DNA of 7,581 nt from UBA5216 sp963924885 (GCA_963924885.1 CAWUUY010000167.1:1-7581), one strand, 5' to 3'. Shown: positions 1 to 6,607, counted from the stretch's first letter. The notes: generated by a model not told the origin, from the letters alone. A program made the numbers and translations.

Positions 1-26
1 GCTTCGACAAGCTCAGCCCGAACGGT
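1..26. repeat. Partial intergenic repeat of the 'TTCGACAAGCTCAGCCCGAA' type
   Basis: The window opens with a short motif (core TTCGACAAGCTCAGCCCGAA, positions 3-22) that I recognise as a widespread extragenic repeat in Proteobacteria, often seen on the other strand as CTGAGCTTGTCGAA. Its ends TTCG and CGAA are complementary. It is cut by the window edge, so the full unit and any partner copy lie outside. It ends about 25 bases before the first start codon and may mark the boundary of the transcription unit. Recognition is from memory of the repeat family; only one copy is visible here. Confidence 0.55.
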
Positions 27-51
27 GTAATTTTTTACAGAGATAAATAAC

Positions 52-1413
52 ATGGACCAGACCACCGCCACACTGGCGACCTACGTTACCAGCCTCACCT
101 ACGATCAGTTATCCGCGACCACGATCCAGGAAACCAAAAAACGTCTGGTCGATGCCATCGCCTGCGCCATCGGCGGCTACATCAGCGAGCCGGCGAAGAT
201 TGCGTGCAAGGTCGCCGCCAATATCAGTGGCACGCCGCCCGCGCGTATTTTCAGCAGCGGCAAACCCACCTCGATGGAGATGGCGGCCTTCGCCAATGCG
301 GTGATGGTGCGTTACCTTGATTTCAACGACACCTATATCTCCAAAGGTTCGGGGCACCCCAGCGACATGACTGCCGCGATCATCGCGGTGGCCGAGGCGT
401 ATCAGTGCAGCGGCAAAGACACCTTGCTGGCCATCGCGGCAGCTTACGAGGTGTATGCTGCGATGGCGGATCAGATCAGGCTGCGCGATCTGGGCTGGGA
501 TCAGGGGGTGTTCGCGGTGTTGGGCACGGCGGCGGGCGTATCGAAGCTGCTGAAGCTCACCATCGCGCAGACCGGCGACGCGCTGGCGATTGCGGTCACG
601 GCCAACATCCCCACGCGGCAAACGCGCAGCGGCGAACTGGCGATGTGGAAGGGTGTGGCGACAGCGGCGGCCGCACGCTCGGGTGTGAACGCGGCGTTGC
701 TGGCGCAGGCTGGCATGACCGGGCCGACGGCGGCGTTTGAGGGCAAGGACGGCATATGGGGAAAAGTCACCGGCGAGTTCCAGTTGAATCCGATGGGCGG
801 GCCGGGTATTCAATTCGGCATTGAACGCACCAATCTGAAGTTTTTCCCGTCGGAGTATCACTCGCAGGCGCCGCTGTGGATCACGCTCGAGCTGCGCAAA
901 AAGGTCGCGGTGGCGGACATCGAGGCGGTGAACGTGCAAACCTACTTCACCGCGTGGAGCGAAATCGGCAGCGAGCCGGCTAAGTGGGCGCCAAAGACGC
1001 GGGAAACCGCAGACCACAGTCTGCCTTATCTGCTTGCGCTGGGCTTCACCGACGGGCGCATCACGGTGGACAGCTTCAGTCAGCAGCGCATCAACGATCC
1101 GGCGCTGCGGCAGTTGATGAATCGAATCAAGATCGTGGAGAACAAGGATTTCACGCAACAGTTCCCGCACAAGCTGATGACGGAAATCGAAGTCGTCACA
1201 CGCGATGGCAAGCGCTTTACCGAGTCCGCGCAGTATTCCAAGGGCCACGCGAAAAACCCGATGACCGATGCCGATGTGAATGCCAAATTCAGTATTTTGT
1301 GCGAAGGCCTGATGGGCAATGCGCAGCGCGACAACTTGTTGAAGGCGCTGTGGAACATCGATCAGGCGGCGGATCTGAATGGCGTGCTGGATTTGCTGGC
1401 GCTGAAAAAGTAG
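52..1413 (+). CDS. MmgE/PrpD family protein (2-methylcitrate dehydratase-like)
   Basis: This 453-residue protein has the usual full length of the MmgE/PrpD family, which includes 2-methylcitrate dehydratase (PrpD) and cis-aconitate decarboxylase (IRG1/CAD). These cytosolic enzymes act on tri- and dicarboxylates by dehydration or decarboxylation. The family signature is clear: RYLDFNDTY at residues 87-95 followed by GHPSD at 101-105, the segment that carries active-site Asp and His in PrpD and CAD. The helical N-terminal domain (about 1-265) is followed by the smaller C-terminal domain (about 266-453). The ATG at 52 has only a weak purine-rich stretch (ACAGAGA, 37-43) upstream. The stop overlaps the GTG start of the next gene by one base, so the two are almost certainly co-transcribed. 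No prp genes (prpB, prpC) are present, so a methylcitrate cycle role is not supported. Family assignment is firm; the substrate is unknown. Confidence 0.93.
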   Translation: MDQTTATLATYVTSLTYDQLSATTIQETKKRLVDAIACAIGGYISEPAKIACKVAANISGTPPARIFSSGKPTSMEMAAFANAVMVRYLDFNDTYISKGSGHPSDMTAAIIAVAEAYQCSGKDTLLAIAAAYEVYAAMADQIRLRDLGWDQGVFAVLGTAAGVSKLLKLTIAQTGDALAIAVTANIPTRQTRSGELAMWKGVATAAAARSGVNAALLAQAGMTGPTAAFEGKDGIWGKVTGEFQLNPMGGPGIQFGIERTNLKFFPSEYHSQAPLWITLELRKKVAVADIEAVNVQTYFTAWSEIGSEPAKWAPKTRETADHSLPYLLALGFTDGRITVDSFSQQRINDPALRQLMNRIKIVENKDFTQQFPHKLMTEIEVVTRDGKRFTESAQYSKGHAKNPMTDADVNAKFSILCEGLMGNAQRDNLLKALWNIDQAADLNGVLDLLALKK

Positions 1414-2135
1414 TGACCATCCCCACCCGCGCCCGCCTCGGTGTCATCGTCCCCAGCGTCAACACGGTGGTTGAGCCGTGGTTCAGCGCCGTCGCTCCGC
1501 CTGGTGTGACGGTACACGCAGCGCGCATGTTCCTGGACAACAATCTCACGCCCGAGTCGCTGGTGCGCATGGATCACGACGAAGGCTTGCGGGCGGTCAA
1601 ACAGATCATGAGTTGCCATCCCGCGAGCGTGGCCTACTGCTGCACGGCGTCGAGCATAGTGCAGGGGCTGGAGTACGATGGGCGCTTGAACCACGACTTG
1701 AATCAGGCGGCGGGCGTGCCGGCGTTTACCGCGACGCTGGCGATTATCGAGGCGCTCAACGCGGTGCGCGCCAAACGCATCGCCGTGTGCTCGCCGTACA
1801 CCAAGGCGATCGACGATGCCGAGCACGAGTTTTTTACGGCGGCGGGGTTTGAGATACTCGGCTCGGCGCATCTGGGCATCGCCGATGCGTTTAAACTGGC
1901 CGACCCGACACCGGATGACATTTATGCGCTGTGGAAAAAATCGTGGCGTACGGGCGCCGATGCTTCGTTGATTACCTGTCTCAACATGAATTCGCAGGAC
2001 GTGATTGAACGCATCGAGGATGAAAGCGGCAAACCGGTGATCACGTCAACACAGGCGACCTTATGGAAACTGCTGCGGGCCGCCGGAGTGGCGGATCCGA
2101 TCCAGGGTTTTGGCCGGCTGCTCGCAGAACATTAG
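1413..2135 (+). CDS. Maleate isomerase-like protein of the Asp/Glu racemase superfamily
   Basis: The 240-residue product has the normal length for maleate cis-trans isomerase and arylmalonate decarboxylase, which share a two-domain fold with catalysis at the domain interface. The N-terminal signature RLGVIVPSVNTVVEP (8-22) is typical. Two cysteine positions are present: C76/C77 in AYCCTASS and C189 in ITCLN, with a Tyr (Y129) in CSPYT. A Cys in both halves fits the isomerase/racemase mechanism; arylmalonate decarboxylase keeps only the second one. The start is GTG at 1413, sharing its G with the TAG stop of the MmgE/PrpD gene. I chose it because the conserved N-terminus begins within eight residues and the frame upstream of it is only a shadow of the preceding gene. 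No good Shine-Dalgarno is visible, so translational coupling is likely. A related hydantoin or aspartate racemase role is possible. Substrate unknown. Confidence 0.88.
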   Translation: MTIPTRARLGVIVPSVNTVVEPWFSAVAPPGVTVHAARMFLDNNLTPESLVRMDHDEGLRAVKQIMSCHPASVAYCCTASSIVQGLEYDGRLNHDLNQAAGVPAFTATLAIIEALNAVRAKRIAVCSPYTKAIDDAEHEFFTAAGFEILGSAHLGIADAFKLADPTPDDIYALWKKSWRTGADASLITCLNMNSQDVIERIEDESGKPVITSTQATLWKLLRAAGVADPIQGFGRLLAEH

Positions 2136-2197
2136 AATAGAGGTTCAGATTTTTCTGTGCGCATTGATGGCAATTTCCAATTTATACAAAATCCCCA

Positions 2198-2281
2198 CCG
2201 TCGTTCCCGCGCAGGCGGGAACCCATAAGCCCGTTGCAAGTGGCACGGTGTTATGGATTCCCGCCTGCGCGGGAATGACGG
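2198..2281. repeat. Paired dRS3/REP-like inverted repeat
   Basis: Two 31-base arms (2198-2228 and 2251-2281) are inverted copies of each other, matching at 29 of 31 positions around a 22-base spacer. Each arm also contains its own hairpin: 2203-2222 (8-bp stem, loop GCAG) and 2257-2276 (8-bp stem, loop CTGC). The right hairpin fits ATTCCC-N8-GGGAAT, the dRS3 consensus described in Neisseria; similar units are scattered between genes in many beta- and gammaproteobacteria. The element lies 62 bases after the isomerase stop. It could act as a 3'-end stabiliser or weak terminator for the upstream pair, although no U-tract follows. Translations of this element give the familiar junk peptides with PACAGMTG, which are not genes. 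Confidence 0.85.
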
Positions 2282-2356
2282 GGTTGGTGTTGTAGGCAGT
2301 GGAAGTCGCAAAAAATATCAATAAAAACAAATACTTATAAACAGGACTTTAAAATC
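2282..2356 (+). promoter_or_regulatory. AT-rich leader and possible promoter of the small membrane protein gene
   Basis: The stretch from about 2307 to 2340 is markedly AT-rich compared with the rest of the window and ends just before the start of the 81-residue gene. It contains TATCAA (2316-2321) and TACTTATAA (2332-2340) as possible -10 elements, but no convincing -35 box at proper spacing. AGGA at 2343-2346 is a plausible ribosome binding site ten bases from the ATG. The position after a repeat and before a gene suggests an independent promoter; this is inference from composition only. Confidence 0.3.
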
Positions 2357-2602
2357 ATGAATGACACCTACGAAGCCCCGCCGTCACCGTATTGGATGCT
2401 GCAATTCATTGTTAAGCACGGCGACTGGATTGCCATGGCCACGGGCGCGCTGCCGCTGCTGGCAAGCATTGCTGGTGTGCTGGTCGGTTCACCGATGTGG
2501 GCGCTGGCCGTGGGCGCGGTGGGCTCGGCGTTTTTGTTTCTGCTGATGCGTAGCTTTGTCGAACTGGTGCGCGTGATCGTGGATATGTTGTTGCCGAAGT
2601 AG
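2357..2602 (+). CDS. Small two-helix membrane protein, unknown function
   Basis: This 81-residue protein is not one I recognise. It has a short N-terminal segment rich in Pro and aromatics (APPSPYWM, residues 7-14), then two hydrophobic stretches at about 24-44 and 47-64, and an amphipathic tail at 65-79 containing R65, E69, R72 and D76. With a short turn around G44-S45-P46 it should form a helical hairpin in the inner membrane with both ends on the same side. There is no cleavable signal peptide. The ATG has AGGA ten bases upstream. The hydrophobicity pattern, sensible start and place between a leader and a convergent gene support it as real. Its stop is only seven bases from the stop of the convergent FAD gene. 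No link to the neighbouring metabolic genes can be shown. Confidence 0.7.
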   Translation: MNDTYEAPPSPYWMLQFIVKHGDWIAMATGALPLLASIAGVLVGSPMWALAVGAVGSAFLFLLMRSFVELVRVIVDMLLPK

Positions 2603-2609
2603 CTGGTGT

Positions 2610-4148
2610 TTACGCGGAATAAAACGCTGCATTCCGCCCTGCGATTCCTCCCGACACAAACGCCCATCCCAAATGGTGGCCATGGCCTTCCAACAACATG
2701 CCGCTTTGTCCATTGGCGCCTGCGGCATACAGGCCGCCAATAATCTGTTCGTTTTTGCCCATCACTTCCAGATTCAGCGTGACCTTGAGGCCGCCGTTGG
2801 TGAAGATGATGTAGGCCTTGGCGGGGCCTAGCGCGTAGAACGGTGGCTTCACGATGGCGGGGCGCTTGTCCCGCGAAGGGGAACCCGGTGATTGCACGCC
2901 TGCGTTGTATTCCGTCAGGGTTTTCTCCAATGCGGCGCGCGGCAGTTTCATGCTGGTCGCGAGTTCATCCGGTGTGTTGGCGCAATGAAAAATATCCTGC
3001 CGCGAGCAGCGGTAGTCTTCCAGGTAGGCATAGCCGATGGAGGGCGCGGTGGAAATAAAATGCGGCCATTGCTGGTACATCTTCGCCACGGTGCTGTCGA
3101 AAATCAGCCACGCCATGCCATCGGGTCGCAGCGCTGCATTGCGCGCGGGCTGGTCGCGCTCATCACCGAATCGCAGGCCGTCGCGATCCACCAGTATTGC
3201 GCCGTGTTCATACAGGTTTTTTTCTGGCGCCAGCGCGGTAGTGAGGTAATTCATCAGCACGGGCCGCAGTATTTGTTTTGGTAAATAATCAAAGCCCCAA
3301 TGCAGCAGCTTGGTGATGGCGGGCAGAGGCGGCAGCATTTGTTCAAAGGTGGTGTGCATCGGCGGCACAAAGCGCAAGATCGGGCCGCGGATGTAATCGC
3401 CGTTGACGACGGTGCCCCCACTTTCCATGCCCATGCGTATGCCGTCGCCGGTGTTGGTGACGTTGACCGCATCGACGTTGGCGATGAGCTCCGACGAATA
3501 GCGCGCCTTGAGTTCGCGCCCGCCGCTGTAGTCGCCGGCGGCGAGCACAACGCCTTTGCGGGCGATGAATTCGCGGGTTGTGCCGTTGGGTTCGCGTGCC
3601 ACCACGCCCCGTACCCGACCGTTGTCGATGATGAGGTGTTGTGCGTCGGTGGCGAGGCGTATGTCCACGCCCTGCTTGCGGCAGTGCCGCCCCAGCAAAT
3701 ACGGAAACGCGCGTGAATTCGGCAGCACGTTGTGCATGCGCGGCACACGGTGCGGCGGCTCGGGATAGGGGCCGATAAACTCCAGCCCCGTGGAGAGCAG
3801 CCACTTGAACATCGCGGGCGAGTGATCGCACAGCACGCGACCGAGTTCGAAATTGTCGCGATGCGCCAGCTTGAGCGTCGCCGAAAAAAGCTTCAGGTCT
3901 TCGAGATGGTCTTGCGGGTTATCGGTGATGCCGGCGCGGTGTTGATGTGGGGTTTGCGTGGCGGTAACGGAGCCGACCGACCATGCAGTTGAGCCGCCCA
4001 ATTGCGGATTTTTTTCCAGCAGAATAACTTCCGCGCCGGCACTGCGTGCGGCGCTGGCTGCGGCGAGGGCTGCGCCGCCGCCACCGACAATTACCACATC
4101 GGCGTCGCGCCTCACCCCTGACGCCTCACGCACGATAGGGATACTCAT
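2610..4148 (-). CDS. FAD-dependent dehydrogenase (3-ketosteroid dehydrogenase/fumarate reductase superfamily)
   Basis: The 512-residue product is a flavoprotein of the FAD_binding_2 type, which includes 3-ketosteroid dehydrogenases, fumarate reductases and tricarballylate dehydrogenase. The N-terminal dinucleotide-binding motif is VVIVGGGGAALAAA (18-31), with E45 ending the second strand, followed by GGST (51-54). The C-terminal FAD contacts are also present: GGLYAAGANG (471-480) and GHGHHLGWAFVSGGIAG (488-504). It should reduce or desaturate a C-C bond next to a carbonyl or carboxylate. The Tyr of classical ketosteroid dehydrogenases before the C-terminal glycine loop appears to be replaced by Leu (L485), so a steroid substrate is not supported. 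ATG at 4148 is chosen because the FAD motif begins soon after and GGGAAG lies upstream. It overlaps the SDR gene by 23 bases. A longer start at 4199 would overlap by 74 bases. It is the last gene of the minus-strand operon. Confidence 0.88.
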   Translation of the reverse strand: MSIPIVREASGVRRDADVVIVGGGGAALAAASAARSAGAEVILLEKNPQLGGSTAWSVGSVTATQTPHQHRAGITDNPQDHLEDLKLFSATLKLAHRDNFELGRVLCDHSPAMFKWLLSTGLEFIGPYPEPPHRVPRMHNVLPNSRAFPYLLGRHCRKQGVDIRLATDAQHLIIDNGRVRGVVAREPNGTTREFIARKGVVLAAGDYSGGRELKARYSSELIANVDAVNVTNTGDGIRMGMESGGTVVNGDYIRGPILRFVPPMHTTFEQMLPPLPAITKLLHWGFDYLPKQILRPVLMNYLTTALAPEKNLYEHGAILVDRDGLRFGDERDQPARNAALRPDGMAWLIFDSTVAKMYQQWPHFISTAPSIGYAYLEDYRCSRQDIFHCANTPDELATSMKLPRAALEKTLTEYNAGVQSPGSPSRDKRPAIVKPPFYALGPAKAYIIFTNGGLKVTLNLEVMGKNEQIIGGLYAAGANGQSGMLLEGHGHHLGWAFVSGGIAGRNAAFYSA

Positions 4149-4971
4149 TAAACCGTTCTTCCCAATCGCACACATTCTCTTTGGTGTAATCCAGCGCATA
4201 CCAGCGCGGGAAGCCGTGCAATGTTTGTCCGCCGTCGATCATGATGCCTTCGCCGTTAATATATGACGCGTCGTCCGACAGCAAAAACGCCACCAGCTTG
4301 GCGACATCCTCCGGCTTGCCCCAGCGGCCCACCGGCGTTTCGCGAATCAGCATGCGCTGCATGCGCTCGTCGCGCAGCATGGGCGTAGTCATGCCGGTTT
4401 CGATCACGCCGGGCAGTATCGCGTTGACGTTGATGCGGTAGTTGCCGAGTTCGGCGGCCATGTGCTTCATCAGCATTTCGACGGCGGCTTTGGAGGCGCA
4501 ATACGCACCCAACTGATCGGCGATGACTTTCGATCCCGACGACGCGGTTAAAACAATCTTGCCGCCCTTGCCGCGCGCGATCATCCGTTTGGCGACTTCC
4601 TGGCACACGTAGAACGTGCCGTTCAAATTGACCTGAATGACAAAATCCCAGTCGGCTTTTTTCATTTCCACCACGGGCACGAATTTGCCGGTGCCGGCGT
4701 TGGCGAAGAGCAGGTCGATCTGCCCGTAGTGCGCCGCGACTTCAGCCACCATCGCTTCGACGCTTTCGCCCTTAGCTTGATCGAACACGAAGGCTTTGGC
4801 ACCTGTGCCGGCCTTGTTGCACAGCGCCACGGTTTCCTCGGCGATTTCAGGCTTGCGGTCGGCCACCGCCACGCGCGCGCCGCGCGAGGCGAGCTCCACG
4901 CAAGCGCCTTGCCCGAGGCCGCGGCCGCCGCCGGTGACCAGCGCTACTTTTCCGTCGAAATCTTTACTCAT
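4126..4971 (-). CDS. Short-chain dehydrogenase/reductase (SDR), NAD-type
   Basis: This is a classical cytosolic SDR of 281 residues, oxidising an alcohol or reducing a ketone with a nicotinamide cofactor. The cofactor motif TGGGRGLG is at 13-20, and D38 at the end of the second strand predicts NAD(H) rather than NADP(H). The structural NAG is at 91-93, and the catalytic set is N115, S144/S145, Y157 and K161 (YCASK). The PG motif after the active site is present in LPGVIETGM, and the core ends with IDGGQTL near 250. About 30 further residues, rich in aromatics and charges (FPRWYALDYTKEN onward), extend beyond the usual end. GGAGAG five bases before the ATG is a good ribosome binding site, lying in the 12-base gap after the citrate synthase-like gene. 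In this operon it probably oxidises a hydroxyacyl intermediate, by inference only. Confidence 0.92.
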   Translation of the reverse strand: MSKDFDGKVALVTGGGRGLGQGACVELASRGARVAVADRKPEIAEETVALCNKAGTGAKAFVFDQAKGESVEAMVAEVAAHYGQIDLLFANAGTGKFVPVVEMKKADWDFVIQVNLNGTFYVCQEVAKRMIARGKGGKIVLTASSGSKVIADQLGAYCASKAAVEMLMKHMAAELGNYRINVNAILPGVIETGMTTPMLRDERMQRMLIRETPVGRWGKPEDVAKLVAFLLSDDASYINGEGIMIDGGQTLHGFPRWYALDYTKENVCDWEERFNEYPYRA

Positions 4972-4983
4972 GAAATCTCTCCG

Positions 4984-5772
4984 TTAGCCGCGCTTTAGTA
5001 CTGGACGTTCCGCCTTGCCGATGTAATCGCAATCCTCGTCGCGCACGATGCGCAGCGGCTTGCCTTCCTCGATCTCTTCAATCACGTGCGCCATGATGCC
5101 GGGCACCACCGCGATCAACGCTACTGCCGCCATCTGCATCGGGCGGAAACCCATTTCGCTCATGATCGCGCCAAGCATGCCGTCTACGTTGATGCACAGG
5201 CCTTGGCGATTAGTGACGCGCACGAATTCGGCGTGGATGGTCTCGAACATTTTGATCTTGTCGCCGACGAAGCCATTTTCAGAGGCGACCTTGCGCAGGC
5301 GGATGGCGCGGAAGTCGTCGCCTTTGTGGGTGGGGTGGCCCAGCCCCGGAATGCGTTTTTTCTTCGCGCGGATGTCGGCAACCACGCGCTGGGCGGTCTC
5401 ATCCATCGAAATATTTTCGCTTTTCATCATCTTCAGCGCGTTGTCGAGAAACTCCGCGCTGTGCTGCGGTGAGATGGTGTTTGAGCCGGCGGTGAGCAAA
5501 CCTGCGGCAGTGCCCGGCACCAGTTGCGGATTGCCCGATGCGGCATAACGCGCGGCCAACACGCTCGCAGCGACAAAGCCGTGATCGAGCAGGCTGTTCA
5601 ACATGGCATCCATCATTTTGCTTTCCTGCGGCGTCGGCAGTTCGCCGCGTATGGTAAGGAATACGCCGTCGGCGTAGGTGTAATCGCCGATCAGGCTTTC
5701 GTGCGAGTAGCCGTGAATGATGACTTTGCCGTCCATCACGCGGCTGATTTTGGTTGCCCATTCGTGTGCCAT
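4984..5772 (-). CDS. Short citrate synthase-like protein (citryl-CoA lyase family)
   Basis: The 262-residue product matches the C-terminal, catalytic part of citrate synthase and the size of the stand-alone citryl-CoA lyases and the lyase domain of ATP-citrate lyase. Such proteins cleave or form a C-C bond between a 2-oxo acid and an acyl-CoA. Recognisable blocks are DHGFVAASVLAAR (63-75), a loop with H104 in ISPQHSAEFL (100-109), PGLGHPTHK with H146 (142-150), DDFRA (152-156, normally DPRA) and NVDGMLGAIMSEMGF with D197 (195-209). H104, H146 and D197 would correspond to the His-His-Asp triad of citrate synthase. The usual HGGA after the first His is HSA here. I chose ATG 5772 because a strong AGGAGG precedes it; the longer start at 5838 would overlap the upstream gene. 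It probably acts as a lyase releasing acetyl-CoA or a related acyl-CoA; substrate unknown. Confidence 0.87.
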   Translation of the reverse strand: MAHEWATKISRVMDGKVIIHGYSHESLIGDYTYADGVFLTIRGELPTPQESKMMDAMLNSLLDHGFVAASVLAARYAASGNPQLVPGTAAGLLTAGSNTISPQHSAEFLDNALKMMKSENISMDETAQRVVADIRAKKKRIPGLGHPTHKGDDFRAIRLRKVASENGFVGDKIKMFETIHAEFVRVTNRQGLCINVDGMLGAIMSEMGFRPMQMAAVALIAVVPGIMAHVIEEIEEGKPLRIVRDEDCDYIGKAERPVLKRG

Positions 5773-5776
5773 GCTG

Positions 5777-5782
5777 CCTCCT
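5777..5782 (-). promoter_or_regulatory. Strong ribosome binding site of the citrate synthase-like gene
   Basis: On the minus strand AGGAGG lies four bases before the ATG at 5772. It is the best Shine-Dalgarno match in the window and decides this start over an in-frame ATG at 5838, which would add 22 residues unrelated to the family and overlap the beta-subunit gene. Confidence 0.8.
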
Positions 5783-5812
5783 GAATATTTACTAAGTATC
5801 TGTTTAAAAGAA

Positions 5813-6607
5813 TTATTTACGTAACACACCTTGGGCATCGATGCGCGTGCGCAGCACGTGAAGTTGCTCGGCGGTTGGCGGTTCGGTAGCGGGTATGTTC
5901 GACGAAATTACCAATTCAAACCCCGTGTTCTTCTTCACGTCATCGACACTCACGCCAGGATGCAGCGACTTCAAACGCATGCGTTTGGTGCCGTCTTCAA
6001 AATCCATCACGCACAACGGCGTCACCACATAACGTGGTCCGCCGCCGGGCAGGCCGAGCTTGGTACGCGCATCGTCGCCGCCGCTGCCCCATCCCAGCGC
6101 GGAAACGAAATCGCACTTCGGCACAAAGATGCGTGGGTCGTGCGAGTTCACCACCAGATGAAAGCGGCTATTCATCACCGTGGCGTTGCACACGCCGATG
6201 GCGCCGGGGCCGCGGAACTTCAACGCCTTGTAGTCCTTGCCGATACCGATCAGGTTGCTGTTGCCGTATTGATCGATCTGCAACGCCCCGGCAAAGAACA
6301 CGCCGCGCTTGCGGAACTTCATGTTCTCCACCAGATTGTTGTGCAGGTAATACGCCTCGGCCCAGCGCGTGGCGCGGTGGTCGGTGATGAGTTCAAATTC
6401 CTCGATCACCGGCTCGTTCAGTACATTGGCTTTGGTCATCGCGACCATCACCGACATGTTCGCACCCCACATCAGGTGCGCGAGCAGCACCCCTGCGCGC
6501 GGCACCGGCAGATTCGCGCCGACTTCCACCCACTCGCCATCGACAAGATCGCGCGCCAGCACGGTGGCCATGATTTCTTTGGTTGTGGCTTGCATGTTAG
6601 TACTCAT
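5813..6607 (-). CDS. CoA-transferase family beta subunit (IpdB-like)
   Basis: The 264-residue product is a class I CoA-transferase-type beta subunit, acting with the alpha subunit encoded just upstream. The C-terminal half is characteristic: AGALQIDQYGNSN (106-118), RGPGAIG, KCDFVSALG and LKSLHPGVSVDDV, followed by PTAEQLHVLRTRID near the end. This arrangement resembles IpdB, the partner of IpdA in the ring-opening hydrolase of mycobacterial cholesterol breakdown. In typical CoA-transferase beta subunits a catalytic Glu sits in an ENG/ESG motif after the first helix; the equivalent stretch here, ANMSVMVAMTKANV, has no Glu. Transferase activity is therefore uncertain and a hydrolase is possible. 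ATG 6607 overlaps the alpha stop by 11 bases and has no clear Shine-Dalgarno; an ATG at 6595 is a reasonable alternative. A 40-base gap separates it from the next gene. Confidence 0.88.
   Translation of the reverse strand: MSTNMQATTKEIMATVLARDLVDGEWVEVGANLPVPRAGVLLAHLMWGANMSVMVAMTKANVLNEPVIEEFELITDHRATRWAEAYYLHNNLVENMKFRKRGVFFAGALQIDQYGNSNLIGIGKDYKALKFRGPGAIGVCNATVMNSRFHLVVNSHDPRIFVPKCDFVSALGWGSGGDDARTKLGLPGGGPRYVVTPLCVMDFEDGTKRMRLKSLHPGVSVDDVKKNTGFELVISSNIPATEPPTAEQLHVLRTRIDAQGVLRK

Noticed and set aside
109..1248. Long minus-strand open frame of 379 codons opposite the MmgE/PrpD gene
   Set aside because: Arg/His-rich composition without any family motif, typical of antisense frames in GC-rich genes; the plus strand carries clear conserved motifs.
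984..1412. N-terminal extension of the isomerase frame into the MmgE/PrpD gene
   Set aside because: The extra 143 residues are out-of-frame MmgE/PrpD sequence with no family similarity; the conserved isomerase N-terminus begins at the GTG at 1413.
52..1413. Naming the first gene prpD or cis-aconitate decarboxylase
   Set aside because: The family motif is shared by enzymes with different substrates, and no methylcitrate or itaconate pathway genes are in the window.
2110..2330. Open frames of 61 residues on both strands across the intergenic repeat
   Set aside because: Their translations (VVPAQAGTHK, PACAGMTG, VIPAQAGIHN) are the well-known products of reading through this repeat family; the DNA hairpins explain the sequence.
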